From assembly GCA_037179385.1 (NCBI GenBank), contig CM074179.1:35489905-35553904 (forward strand): DNA of 64,000 nt. The letters are read 5' to 3'. Origin of the DNA: Holothuria scabra. Taxonomy: Eukaryota; Echinodermata; Holothuroidea; Aspidochirotida; Holothuriidae. The notes under the pieces were generated by a model that saw nothing but the letters and a program-made list of their open reading frames with translations, did no database searches and was not told where the DNA came from. The position numbers were made by a program, and so were the translations under genes. Of this stretch, positions 36,838-49,429 are shown in pieces. Numbering within the stretch: the first letter of the stretch is position 1; each line of letters starts with the position of its first letter.

Positions 36838-37041
36838 TTAATGATTGTTGTTCTTCTTTTTCTCAAAGTACATAAACTCAATTAAAAATAGCGCTCCCAA
36901 AAGTGTCCCCTTAGCTTTCACGTCTAGATCCATTGGGAATGTAATCCCAAAGTTGTCCGCCTTCGTGAACCACTCCTTAGCAACTCCAGCCCATTGTTTG
37001 CTTATCTTACCGACTTGTTGTTTTTCATCAGCGGTCAGAAT
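36838..37041 (-). CDS. PLSCR gene A exon 5 (calcium loop, terminal helix, stop)
   Basis: 67 codons plus TAA. Encodes [10 protein letters not shown], then [14 protein letters not shown] (the proposed calcium-binding loop), then the hydrophobic stretch [16 protein letters not shown] and a short basic tail. The first loop position is Lys, whereas human PLSCR1 as I recall it has Asp there. Confidence 0.92.
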   Translation of the reverse strand: MLTADEKQQVGKISKQWAGVAKEWFTKADNFGITFPMDLDVKAKGTLLGALFLIEFMYFEKKKNNNH

Positions 37042-40000
37042 CTAAAAATGAGGAGAAGTTAAAGATATATCAAAGAGAAGGTTTCACCTTTTAATTGTCT
37101 GCAAAAGGAGAACAAACTGGAACTATAGAACAAGTGAAATTTACCATCCTATTGGTGGACCTCGATAGCTATTTACGAAAGGTTACGTTTATGACATCAT
37201 TTGGAGACGTCATTACGGGCACTCAGCCGCTGACGAGGGGCATGAGTGGAATTACATTTCTCAATTTTCGTTTTTCATAATTTGATGTAATTATGAAAAT
37301 AAACTGCGAGAGCCTTTCAAGGGAAGTAGGGTGCAAAGAACAATAATGTTCACATCCTTAAACAGAAAAAAATGATTAAAGGATCCTTTCTGGAGGTCAA
37401 AAGGGGAACCATTGCTCCGGCCTAGACCAAAGCCCATGGCGATTAATCTTTCAGAGAATTTTTAAAAGGGCATGCAAGGCGCATCACTTTTTAAAAAAGT
37501 AAACACTTTAATGACCAATTACGATAGCCCCCATTTAAACATTTTTCCCCTGGAAACTATTATGCCTTCTTCGATACCTTGACTGAGCTCCCGTCGCCTT
37601 CCATACCAAATGACTAATCTCGGGCTGAGTGTTGTACTAATCAAGTATAGGAAATATTGGATATGAGAGGCCTATAGGGACCATTCAACATAGTCAACGG
37701 TTGATGACACTAACGTAAATTACCTGCATTAGTGAAGCTTCCTTGCGGACCTCGTAATGGTAACAACCTCAGACGTCCAACTTTAAAACACGGAAATGTA
37801 ACAAATAAAGAATGCGCCCAGGCGTTCAAAACATATTTTAAAAACTTAATACGCTTGTCTTCTGAGCACTTCTGCTTCATTTATGAACCCCGAAACGCTT
37901 AGTTGAAGTCTTGTAGCTCCAAGTTTGAACGCCGTAACGATTATTTCGAACATTTACCACATTTCAACGGCTGACACCTCTAGAGTTCAAATCCTTAACA
38001 TAAGGCCTATACTTCTGTACGCTATAGTGGATAAATATTAACTCTAGAATAGAATTTGAACTATGGACATTCAGATCTTGAACATTCATCGTGCACGTAG
38101 TTCAAATACGGCGAGAGTACAAATAAGTGTCCTGGTGTTCAAAGGTAGAGAAAATGTATTCAGAGTGTTATTAACATGGTTTGACCACTATAGCGGTTTG
38201 ATGTTTTCAGTTTTGGTGCTCGACTGTTGAAGACCTAAGTTTCCACTGCACAAGTGCTAACAAAAGTTTCTACAAAAATTAATCTCACAAACCCAAGTCA
38301 GGTCCATTTCCGCAATCCTATTCAGAGTCCTTTGTGGGACAACCTGTTCACGGTATTCGAATAAAGTGCTTGTCGTGTGGGTTACGATATGGGCCCCATA
38401 AAGTTTTCCAAATGGACCCTAAATTTCACTCCTTCTGGTAGGATGAAGTTTTCTAAAGTCCTACCGTCGCTCATTCGAAGAGCCGTTTAGCTAAAGTAAA
38501 ATTTTATTTCTGAAGGAGTTCTGCTTCGCAAAGACACCCCGTCTTCGAAGAATACAATTACTTACCTGACTTACCTTAACCACCTTCATACCCTTCAGGA
38601 TCGCCTGACAGTGACTACATCAGTAACAAAGAAAGATCACTTTAAGCCATTATTTTAATAACAAAGGCACCCTTTACTTCAATTATAGTAGGGAAAACTT
38701 CAGAGAAACGTTCTCCAATGTTGTTTGCTTCGGCTTGATTTGTTCCTTACTGTCATAAAACCTTAAAGTTCCACCAATTATTATTATAACTTTTGAAGTA
38801 GGTAATTCAAGCCCCTTCGTTCTTATGGGACTCAAGCACTTACTGTAAAATCAACATCTGATGTACAGCACACCGTTTGACATGGACAGCACGGACCGCG
38901 AATCTTCAAAATGGGATCAAAATTGGCGTCAAGGATATCATAATGGGCTTTCCAGGCACTTCCCCTGTAAATTAACAACACCAAAGGGAATTACGGTAAG
39001 GAAGAATATTAATAAGGTCATCGGGACAAGCTCAGAAGGATTTGATGGATGGTAAAACTAGGGGAGACACGCAGGGACCGTCGTCCGGTCTGTTACCCCG
39101 TGGCTTGGAGAGATCTTCGTTACATAGCATCACTTTCGAAAATCGAAATATTAAAAATATTAATATATTAATATATTCCCCCTTAGACTTAGTCAACAGG
39201 GTTGTGCTAAGTTATTACTTAACAAACTGTCACTAAAAGTTCAACTTGATAATCCCTCTTCCAGTCAACATCATTTCTTAGTTACCCTGCATCCGATGGT
39301 GCATGATGCAATGCTGTATAGTTAGTTACTTTGAGTTTTACGGCCCAGTTTCCAACCTATTGGTTCAAGTCGAGCAATGCATTGAGGGTATTTGACTAGA
39401 CATTAGGGCCTTGTATGTTCATCGAGGTGTGCCTTGAATCAATATACAATGATCGTACTTGGATAAAGGATGAGTTTAAAACTGTTGTACGAGGGTTTAA
39501 AAGCAGGTGGGGAGAATTAGTAGAGTTAGTATCTGGGGTGATGAATGGTTTTGACTCTTTCATGGGTAAATTTGCAACATTTTGCTCACATGCTTGCATA
39601 ATACCGGACTGTATTGCCATACTTACATCTGACGAACGTGTCCAATCGGCTGACCAGGTGGTGATTCAATTGATATAGTGAGGGAACAATGATTGCAGCA
39701 ACCAGCGCACCACCAACATCCAGAACAACATTGGAATGGTCGTACAACCCTAATCACTTCCTGGTGGCCATTATCCACTACATGCATGGTGAAGCCACGA
39801 TGAGGTCCACAGCACTGACGCATGCAAAGGTCGGATTCTTCAGAAGCATAAAATATCTACGAGAAAGAAACACATCAAACCATCAAACCAATAGGAAACG
39901 CTCTCTCACAACGATGATGAATCTATCCTTAGAGCCCAGTCTTCAATTCAGGTCGAGGCCTTTAACGCCAGACCTTTTCGTACAACGAAACATGGTGAAA

Positions 40001-42544
40001 CCTCGGAAGTGACGACATGCATACTGTATAGCTTAAGACGTTAAAGACATTACTGCATATATTGGATATTGCTGTACAGTTTCTCAGTTGTACTTGAAGG
40101 TGTGTAGAACTTTAAGACTGATTACGAGATTACAGGATTGTTTCAAACTTTCCTGAAGGCAGCCGAGAAAAGGACGGTGACGGACTTTACTTCCCATTTA
40201 GGAACGGCATTCTTCATTTTTTTATTAGCTTATTCATAACTGAAAGTATATTTAAACTATCCAAACAACGAACCCATGAGATTTTGAGCTAAGCAGCTGA
40301 GAGCGAGTGCCTTATTGGAACTTTTTCTATTTCTGGTCAAAGTCCTCTTTTAGAAGATGATCGCATTTTCTCGCTAGCTTTGCTATGAAGAATATAAATA
40401 TCAGTATTCTTCCATGTAAAAGGTTATTTTTTATGCTGCCAGTAAAGCTTATGTTTTTATGATTTGCGAATGCGGCTGGAAGAAATTTATCACTTGATAA
40501 GACTTTCCCTTTATTAAACGGCAAAAATGAGTTACAAGAATTGCATAATAGCATTCCAGGCCTGTTATTTATTCTGTTGAACTGATGTAGTGTGTGCATT
40601 ACCAACCGTTCTTATAGCAAAATTCCACTATTTTTCCCTGCGGTAGATAGCCCGATCGTATCATCGCGTGAATCATTCCACCAATGAAATAAATTCTGAT
40701 CAAATGAATTGCAAGAACGTTAAAGGTTTTCATTAAGTGTTTTAACTTCACCTAATGGTTTAACTAATCACGCCCACCGCTGGATAAAAACAATCGGTTG
40801 ATATCTGCTGCATGCCACTTCGCTACAGCTTCTGACCGGTAGTCAAGAAGCGAAGGGGCTTGTGACTTAGTGAAGATACATTTTAAATGATTCGTTTTTG
40901 CTAGCGAATTGGGTTAGTTAACTTCAAACAAAGATGAGGGGTTACTCTAACCACAATCATACCTGCTGTCCGAGGGCATTCTTGATCTGGTATTTGTTCT
41001 GAGTCTCCCAACTAGTAAAAACTTCAAATAGTTCCACAACCTGATGGACCAAGATCTGGTCCAGCTGAGTCAAGTATTCCAGACCAGGAGGGCATCCGGG
41101 TATTGCCTGAAACGAAGCAACGTAACATCATGCAACGTAGAAACAACAGCAATATCAAAGTATCGTGGGAGTTCTGGTCATACAAGAAAGATATTATATC
41201 CTCCTTTCCCTGACGTCACATGGCCCCACTTTGTGCGGCAAAAAACTAGTGTTACAACCTGCAGCTGAAGAGCAGCTGATGAACGACGGAATGACTATTA
41301 GTTTTTTGTCCGGCAGTGTATGATACCTAATTTGACGCCACGTGGAATAACTCTATTGGTACGTAAATGTGTAAATGTCTGGTAATACTGTTCTTGTATG
41401 AATAGGGACTAATAATGTTTTAAAGATGCCAGCTACTAAGAGTTAGGTAATTTCACCGTGTAAATGAAATTTTGGAAATGTATATATATATTCGTATAAA
41501 TGTATATATTCGTGTAGGGACTAAAGTGAACACCAAGACCGTCATTAAGACAGTTTGAGCTTGTAGTATAGACAGAGCAGTGGGTGGTCTGGGTAAGGCA
41601 GTGAAGAAGTGCCACCCTTCGTGAGATTTTCACATTGTAAATACATCATAATGCTAGAGCTCTATGTGGACAGTGTCTGCTATCAACAGTCATCAATATT
41701 CTCCCAAATGGTACATATCCACCTAGTTTACTGTTCGAAATAGACCATCAATTCTCCATGTTTCTGCGAAACCTCACAGATTTAAATCCCAAATGAAACC
41801 AATAAAAGGAAAAAGACCAAGGTGTGTGAAGATAGGTCACCCCAAACAACAACTTTTCCCTTGGTATACAGTAATTATTAATTGGCCCAAGGATTTGATG
41901 AGCATCAAATAAAAAAAAAATCAATAGTAGCTCATATTTCATAGCATGCACTGAGAGTGCCATTTTAACATATACTCGCTTTGAATGCTCAACAGTATAT
42001 GTCCATTTCAGCAATTGATTAGTCGATTGTGTCTGGATGAAGAAGAGTAGTAGAAGACTGCTATACGGGCTAGAAGTAAGTAGGTCGAGAGAATTAGATC
42101 TGCCTGAAGTGATGAATATCTGTCTTTTCAGGGTTAACATTTTGTACTGTAATAGTAAACGTCCGTTAATTTACTACTGTCATGGCCAGATCTCACAGAT
42201 GATAGATTACAGTATCCCCATTTTGGACAGTGGACTGCCAAGGACCCCCTTCGGAGAACCCCCCTTCCTTCCCCATGCTGTCCAGGATTACACGACATGG
42301 TTCCAGCTGACACCCCTCCTACCTTGTCTCCCTTTGATACCTAGTTCATTTTGGTGTTTCGTCTGGTTACGTTAGGCTATTGTAGCCTACCATAAATATT
42401 TACCGGGGGTTGAGGCATCCACTGCACTTCAGGTTTCTGACCAGGAAGAGCTTGTCCCATCGGAGGACCAGGGGGCGCTGTAACTGGGGCAGAACTTCCA
42501 TGTATCCCATACTGGGTACCTCCGTAGCCGCTTTTGGAGTCCAT
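36838..42544 (-). CDS. Phospholipid scramblase family protein, gene A (complete, 5 coding exons)
   Basis: Five exons join in phase to a 279-residue protein: 42544-42404, 41106-40963, 39856-39627, 38964-38844 and 37041-36838 (stop TAA), all with GT/AG boundaries. Family members are membrane-attached proteins linked to calcium-dependent lipid mixing between membrane leaflets, and some act in the nucleus. Visible parts: a Gly/Pro-rich cytosolic N-terminus (residues 1-47), the conserved PPGLEYL segment near residue 53, a cysteine cluster at residues 138-152 (palmitoylation region in the family), a second Cys-rich GPCC segment near 195, the calcium-loop-like [11 protein letters not shown] at 240-250, and a C-terminal hydrophobic helix at about 253-272. 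The length fits the family (roughly 280-330). The start is the Met at 42544; an in-frame Met further upstream at 42607 precedes a non-conserved stretch. An AATAAA lies within 15 bases after the stop. The paralogue gene B lies upstream on the same strand. Confidence 0.9.
38844..38964 (-). CDS. PLSCR gene A exon 4
   Basis: 121 nt, one base completing the split codon then 40 codons, ending phase 0 at TTTACA/GTAAGT. Encodes [20 protein letters not shown] and ends in DVDFT, matching the conserved GPC..C...DVDF block of the family. Confidence 0.9.
39335..39378 (-). repeat. SINE tail fragment in PLSCR gene A intron 3
   Basis: TTTTACGGCCCAGTTTCCAA then TTGGTTCAAGTCGAG matches the 3' end of the SINE family in minus orientation. 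Confidence 0.65.
39627..39856 (-). CDS. PLSCR gene A exon 3 (cysteine cluster)
   Basis: 230 nt, begins phase 0 after CTCGTAG and ends two bases into a codon at GTAAGT. Contains [10 protein letters not shown], the [13 protein letters not shown] block, seven cysteines in a 15-residue stretch, and PIGHVRQ. Corresponds to the scramblase core before the conserved FTIQ-type segment. Confidence 0.9.
40963..41106 (-). CDS. PLSCR gene A exon 2
   Basis: 48 codons, phase 0 to 0, acceptor TTTCAG and donor CAG/GTATGA. Encodes [18 protein letters not shown] and ends [11 protein letters not shown], a recognisable scramblase block. About 40 of 48 residues are shared with the matching exon of gene B. Confidence 0.9.
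41835..42110. repeat. Fragment related to the TTAA MITE, PLSCR gene A intron 1
   Basis: Contains GTCACCCCAAACAACAACTT, a 'tgtctggatga' phrase and a 'aagtaagtaggtcgagagaatt' end as in the copies at 29.8 and 35.4 kb. Confidence 0.4.
42404..42544 (-). CDS. PLSCR gene A exon 1 (proline-rich N-terminus)
   Basis: 47 codons beginning MDSKSGYGG and ending at a CCG/GTAAAT donor, phase 0. The exon is rich in Gly, Pro and Gln (APPGPPMGQ), as expected for the cytosolic N-terminal arm of scramblases. The start choice is inferred; any 5' untranslated exon would lie at higher coordinates. Confidence 0.8.
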
Positions 42545-43044
42545 TGTCAAATCAACACTCGTAACTTCTGATCTTATTGAACAGTTAAGAACCAGAGAAT
42601 GGAGCAAGGAATGAGAAATGAAACTCTTCAGAACTTCCTGTAATTAAACAAAGTATTATTTATGGTTACTCTGGCAGAATAAGATTTCTGAACAAGATGA
42701 CGAAGATATATTGAGAATCCAAAGGACTGACCTAGAACTGCCTGCCTTATCCGTGATCATCATATTTCTCGGAGCCGATGTGACCAAGGCATTTCCTTGC
42801 GAGAGCGTTGGCCAGACAGGGTAAGTGAGGAAGGGGAAATAGCATATAAAGGAGTAAAAAATTATATAGGGTTGAAGATCGAGATATACCACCAGAAAGC
42901 CCAATGAAAAGGAAAATTTTGGAACTTTTGCTTTTTGTTTTCTGGTGACACAAGATGACGCTTTTAACAATTCTTTGGAAATTCTACTTTTGATGGATGA
43001 CCCCAGACAACTTCTGAGCTCCCAAAACAATTAAGGTCTTCTTT

Positions 43045-43480
43045 TAAACCATACTGCATCAACATATCAAATATGACATTTTTTCTCACTTCACTATACT
43101 TTTAGGTATGTCGCTAACAAAGTTGTTTACCCTTGGTGATCTTTGATAACATTTGATTTCTGCTGAGCTGACATGACTTATGATCTTCACCAAAAAACAA
43201 AGTGCTTCCTCCCATTATGTTTAAAGAGGTTTTCGCCGTTCTCGCTCTGCTGAACTCAAATGGCCTCTCTCGCCTGCATCAAAAGAGTACAGGGTTCTTC
43301 ATCTCAGCATGACATGTTATGTTCAAAACATAAAAAGTATCGGGCATTCTTATCGGGCATTCTTACCTTGAGATCTCGCGTTTACAAGGTTTGAAGGTTT
43401 TGGCCCCTGGTGACCTCAAATGACGTTTCACCTTCACGAAAACCAATATTTTTTTTTTTTTCCACTCAACACGACAAAGC
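43045..43480. repeat. Degenerate units of the 145-bp repeat, upstream of PLSCR gene A
   Basis: GCATCAACATATCAAATATG, then GATCTTCACCAAAAAACAAA, TGCTTCCTCCCATTATG, ACCTTGAGATCTCGCGTTTA and CCTGGTGACCTCAAATGACG match the array at 61.55-63.76 kb in the same orientation and order. The DR1 core is mutated (TGACGTTTCACCT at about 43413). About two to three units remain. Confidence 0.7.
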
Positions 43481-44570
43481 TAAATACCAAGTATGAAAAG
43501 TGTCGGTTATTGCTCTCCTGAGAAAAAAATCATCCTGGACAGAATCCACTGCACTAGACCACACTTTAGGTTCTTCTTATGTTATGGATTCATTAACAAA
43601 GAATAATTTAGAGAAATTTTCATGTAAATTAAAATTTTGGAATACGTGTTGTATGTGCGGGATTTGTTTGTTTATCTCGACGGTTTGGAGGGTGAGCGCA
43701 TGTGCATAGCCACCAAAACGTTTTACTCAACTAGCTTGTTTACTATGAGAGAAGGGAAGCAAGGCTGAAGATAACTCCAGGTAATCAAGGATACGTGTGA
43801 TTCACGTGCCAAAAAGGCAATTACTAAACAATCTATGAAATCCTCATGTCGAACAACTGACACCTAAATATGAATGTTTTTTTTTTTTTTTTTTTTTTAT
43901 AAGACGTAATAAGACGAAAAAAATAAACATAAAAAGGAATAAACTCAAATTTCACGAAAGGCACGGCACGATATTGGTAAAGGAATCGACTCATCATAGG
44001 TTTTTATAACATAATACTTAGAAAATATAATAGCATAATATAAATGTAACGGAACTCTAAGTTAGCGATCATGAACTCCACTGCACGAAGACATTGGAAT
44101 CGACTTAGTTTTTAGGTAGACCGTTAGAGCAAAAATATTCGAATGGCATTTTTGACCAATGAAAGGAGTTCTTCAATCATTTTACGTTATCATTTTAATT
44201 TTAAATGGAGGCTAGGTTGCCTCTTTCGTGTCTCCGGTTGCTCGGCACTATATGACCCCAATCAAGCTTCCGGTTGCGAAACTACTGACAACTCCCTGGT
44301 TCCGTATACATTTTACTTCAGAGAGGTTAGAACAAAAAAAGAACAGATAACGCTGAATTAACTTTTTTGAAGTATTCATCAGACTAGTCCATTTTCATAC
44401 AAAACATTCCAGGGGCGATGCCTCGCAACCTCTAGGGCCTACATTAAGGATGCCTTCAATGGGAATCCCGAGCACATTCATTGACATTTCACTCTCTTGA
44501 TCCTTTCTCTGCCTTCTATGGAAATTTCGGATCAAGCGCGCATGTAGCCGAGATTTTGTTATTGATTTTT
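43480..44570. other. Non-coding stretch
   Basis: A 22-base poly-T tract lies at 43877-43898. No gene recognised. Confidence 0.5.
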
Positions 44571-44830
44571 CGAGGGTGACTTGGAGAGGGTACTGAACAA
44601 ATCGCACTTCAAAAACTTTCGGGTTAAATTTGAACCGAATCGGAGGGGCACCTACAGGATTCCGGATAAAAAATTTATAGGATGTGGATAAAAATGATCC
44701 CGATGGGACCATTTCTATCCAGATTGGATTACTGCAAATGACCCGAATTTGGAAGGTGCCCCTCCAATCCGTATTAGGATTAAATTTAATCCGCACTTTT
44801 TAGGGTGCGGTTTTATGAGGTGCCCCCAAT
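44570..44830. mobile_element. Imperfect foldback element
   Basis: GGGTTAAATTTGAACCGAAT then CGGAGGGGCACC (44620-44655) is mirrored by GGTGCCCCTCCAATCCG then GGATTAAATTTAATCCG (44755-44800), with matching flanks (CGCACTTCAAAAAC and TTTTTAGGGTGCGG). No TSD identified. Confidence 0.5.
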
Positions 44831-46100
44831 CCCCAAATTTCCCGGCGGGCTTATTTTGGTTACAGGCCTGTTCTGCATAGTACACGTCAAAAAGGGGACA
44901 CAACTTGCCTCAAGAAGCGAATCTGACAGAGAGTTTTCCTTAGTGCGGTGTTCAAATTGCAAAAGTCTTTGTAAGATCAGGGAGCTGTACTGACAGCTCC
45001 CAGTTTAGATGTTATTCAATGCTAATATGCCTGCTGATAAAATGGTAACACAGGAACAAAAATCATTTGATTCCATTTAAAACTTTTTCTTCAATGTTCA
45101 TTTATTCTTCCTTTATATTTCAAAGCAGTGTGTACTCCTTTCAAAAGCCGAACTTATCAGTAAGTCGTTACAATTCCCAGATCGTCTGGTCACTCGCTTA
45201 CGAAACACACTGGGGCTACAGGGACCGCGGAGACGGGGGCAGGGGCCTTTAGCCTTAAACTGCAATTTTGGGCCGCCTTAAACTGCATTTATGTAATTGG
45301 ACATATTGGGCCGCTTCGATGATTAGCCCCCGAACTTCAAAATTGGCTCCGCGGCCTCTGGGCTAGGAAGAATTGTATTTTAAAATGGAACACAGTTTGT
45401 TTGATCAATCTGTTGTAAAAGAGTGTACAGAAATTTGCACAGCAGCACCTTACCCGCAAGCCCTCCATTCATATTTTGTTTACGCCGACAGCCGGAATGG
45501 TGTTTGTGGACCAATTCACAGTTTTGTAAAGAAGAATTGAATTTTGCCTATTATGCTCCTGTGACAAGCCTCTACAAATAGTTTGGAAGCCTTACAAGTA
45601 CACTGTAGGTTAAGATTCAAGCCCCGTTGCAAGAGAGGTATCGGAGAAGGAAAGAAAAAACCAGGAGTGATCAACGGCACGAATGTGTACAAAATAATGT
45701 TAGTCAAAACCAACCGCCAGTGCATTTTTGCCCGGGATGTATATTTTCACGGCGTACAAGCTCGTGCGTTTTTGCACGCGAGGATATTACTACATGATGT
45801 GATGACTGTAAAAATAAATGTTCATGTGTGCGCGCAGACACCCTCTGCAGGCTGGGGGTTGTAGAATATTTCCCGTCTGTCGTAAGACGCGACGGAAAGG
45901 GAGGATTGGAACCATGTTTAACTGTATTTGAAACCAAACTTGAATTTGAACCGTGTTGAAAACGTTTTTCAACAATTGCCTCATTGCTTAGTTGACACAA
46001 TAGGCGTGTTGGTGTGTAGTTAGATCTCATTCAACGAATTAACTGATTCATTGACTGACTGAGTGCGTGACTGACTAACTCACCGTTCACACTACACATC
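44830..46100. other. Non-coding stretch with dispersed-repeat remnants
   Basis: 45845-45960 carries the AAACCAAACTTGAATTTGAA repeat motif also seen at 18.47 and 53.43 kb. ORFs here overlap in several frames and have no domain. Confidence 0.45.
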
Positions 46101-46104
46101 CCGA

Positions 46105-46218
46105 CCAGTGGCGGCGCTACGGTGGGGGGGGGGGCATTAGGGGGCATTTGCCCCCTCAAATTTTTTCCTCGCCCCCCCCCCAAGAGTTGCTGGAATGGAA
46201 GTGTATGCGGCTTATGCG

Positions 46219-46257
<39 letters not shown>

Positions 46258-46640
46258 ATGTTTTTGGTGTAAAACGGGGACATGAGCCTTTTTTTCTCCG
46301 GGCAAGTGTGGATACACCTGCAAGTGGGGATATCCCCACTTGCCAAATGCAAAATTAGCCATGAAATTGAATTTCTCACGTTTCAAGGATGTACCACAGC
46401 AAGTTTGAAGCATTTTGGAGTTTTCCCCAATTTCCATGTGATGGACCTAACATTAGGTGACAAACCGTGGGCTGGTGCATGGGTGTATGTGTATCTGTGT
46501 AGTACCAGTAAATCGGGGACATGAGCATTTTTTCCCCTAGTCAAGTGTCGATACACCCAAAGTGGGGATATCCACATTTTCATGGTTAAAAAAATGTGTC
46601 CCCGATTGACGGTCAAAACATGTATGTGTGTGTGTGTGTG
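46105..46640 (+). repeat. hAT-like end, GT microsatellite and duplicated 'ggggacatgagc' block
   Basis: Starts with CAGTGGCGGCGCTACGG and paired G/C runs, then a GT tract at 46221-46256. A block at about 46275-46345 (GGGGACATGAGC, GTGGATACACC, GTGGGGATATCC) recurs diverged at about 46515-46580. GT-driven ORFs here are artefacts. Confidence 0.55.
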
Positions 46641-49400
46641 TTGGGTGTGGGGTGGGAGTGCACTGGCGCATGTGGTACGCATATCACTAATGATACAAAG
46701 TTACCCCGTTTTGGCAGTATACGCGGCGTGGTACATAGCGTGCTTCATTCATTTTTGTATTGTTTCTTATTCTCCCTCATGCATCCATCAATTATTTCTG
46801 TAAGATGTACGCCAACTGATTGCTAAGATGGTGTCATTACAGCTTAACACTGCTTCAACACTTTGCTCATCCCCATCACCCAACCCAAATGAAAAAGCCT
46901 GGTTAAGCCACTGACTAGTACAGTGGTACTCGGTGGCACCGCGTAAATGTGAAATGATACTCCCAAAGAAAAAAAAGGAGTAAGATCAACCGAAAAATCA
47001 AATAATATACCTCTCCTGGGACTTAATTTTTCACCCAAAGATTTGCTTAAACCTCAGAGCTTCCGGGGAGCTCGCACCTGGACCCCCAACGGGACTATGC
47101 TCCTTAACCCCACCAGTGTTAAGCTGTGATGACACCCTGGACCTCACTGGCAGGACCTCGCGCTGCACGCGAAAATCTTTGCCCCCCCCCCCCCCGGCAT
47201 TTTCTTTCGCCCTCAGTTTGCTCCCCATAATTCGACATTCTTGAGCCGGGCGCCGCTGATCCTGACGAAAGGCGTTAACACACTTAAACATTTTTCATGC
47301 CTTTACCGTCCCGGGAAAGCGCTAAGGCTTACAATGGTTTTGCGCACAGATCATGAACATAGAGATATGAACGTGCTTTATTAACTTCGCCTCGTCCGTC
47401 ATTTTCCAGTCTGAGTTGTATAGTATTATATATCCAGCAACAATACTGCGAAGAATGCAGATTATTCCAAGTTGAATACACTGAATACACGAAATTGAAA
47501 CCGCCACTTGTTTTACTGAAAAAAAAAATGTTAGCCAAAACTTTTTCATTTACCAGTTATGCAGTACCAATAAGTCTTGCTTTCTAACAAGTAATAAAAA
47601 CAAATTGTTCATTTTCGTGGTGGTGACGTTCCCGGGTGAGCGCTGCATGCTGTGCGGGCCCAGTACCTGAGTGGGATTATTTCCGGTGGAGTGAATGATA
47701 GCGTTCCACCCAAAGAACTTCTTTTTTTTTGTGCACAGCGTATAAGATGTAGGCTTATATACCCTTATGAACTGGTTTATAAGAGTTTACGCCGCAATTG
47801 CAAGTTATTACCTTTTGGTGTAATTTAGCGGCGCTCAGTTTAGCTCTTTTGCTGAGTGCATTCTTGCAGTATCGCCGCCGGAGAAAAACATGGTCCTTCT
47901 GGCTCAAAATGATAAGATCTTTTTCGGGAACGCTTTCCCCATCCTTGATTTAATTAATCAACGCATTATATGGTCTAAATTCCTGAAATCCATTTGAACC
48001 TGGCTGAATTGGCCTGAAAAATTGAACACATTTAGGACCAAGTAATTTATTTTTAGTCCATTGAACGTTCCAAGGAAACGGCAACTAAAGACAAATAAGT
48101 TAACGTAGTTAAAAATTTCATTACTCTAAAGGTCTCGAAAAATTCCCCTTTATTACACGCAACTGCATAAAGAACAACAGTACTTATGAGTACAAGAACC
48201 CTCATACCAAGTGATCCTGAAATTTGGCGGCCATTTGTGGGGTCCATTACGCCTATTAATTTCTTTTTTCTAAGTGGATCTTGGACAGTTTCATTTCTCT
48301 GCTTTCTAAGGGGTTTTGGATTGTTCGCATCCATTCACTGTATTTTTTTTAGTCAAAATGATTTCGTAATTTAGGCCTGATGGACTAGAGCATTTTGTAA
48401 ACATTACTTTGCTGTCGGATTCATCTATAAATAGTGGTACTTCCAAATGTGCATCATTTACTGTAGTCCTTTAAAATAGGACATTTAGCCCGTAACCTAC
48501 ATGTTTTACAATATCAGTGTAGATCAAGGAATTTTCTCTTAGGAAAAAAGAAAGGCCAAACTTACGGAATGTTCTTGCTTTTCACAACCACTGAGTGACA
48601 CCACTTCTTTTCCTAGTAGTATGTCTGGCTATGCGAGCGCAACGGTAACCACTGATTGTATGAATTCAACAAGCGAGAAGGCCCATTAAAATACCCACAC
48701 GAATGTGTACCTATGAGTCGATTCATCGATTTTGTTGCAAAGAAGAGTCATTGCGTCATATCCACTACAAGTGGTTTGCAAACGAGCACAATAGATGGTC
48801 ACGTCTATTTTAGCTCTTGACGTCATTGGGGTAGGAGTAAATCCAAGTGCTTCTACTGGACGGTCATAGGATAGTGAGTGAATTGTTGCAGGACTAGTTA
48901 GAATTCAGATATAGTTAAGTTGGGGTATGGATATGCACTGACGTGAACTATTACATAAAGAATGCAAAGAATGTCAACATGTTAAGAACGTACACAATTT
49001 ACAGTATAATGCAGATGTGTAACCGCAATTCAACCTTGCCGAAAAAAGTCGTGATATCAAATCATATTTATGTTTGACAATGCTTCTCAAAGAAGTGATC
49101 GAGCAGTACAAAATTATTCCACTTCCTTTAAATAATGCTAAATGTCACGTTTTTCCTCCAAGGCAGTTGCGTATACAGTACACACTAAAAACGTGTAAAG
49201 CAATTCAACATATTACACACTTTTTAAACAATTATACAGTAGATTCTAAACACATGTAGAATACTACGAGAAAAATGTCTGAAGAAAACGTGTAGTTCAA
49301 AGCGAAATGTTAAGGAATTGGACACGTTTGTTTAGCATCTAAATGAGTTTACAAAGTGAGGCAAAAGAATGTTTAGAAAATCTTATAATTGCTAAACACC
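46640..49400. other. Non-coding stretch
   Basis: Short ORFs in all frames without domains. A poly-C run is at about 47181-47195. No gene called. Confidence 0.45.
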
Positions 49401-49429
49401 TATCCCAGTGTGAACTCGAAGCCAGGATT

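Noticed and set aside
46031..46682. Several overlapping ORFs rich in THTHTH or VCVCVC
   Set aside because: Products of GT/CA microsatellites read in multiple frames.
48053..48334. Minus-strand 93-codon ORF with a hydrophobic tract
   Set aside because: No domain, no splice sites, and the surrounding sequence looks like dispersed repeat.
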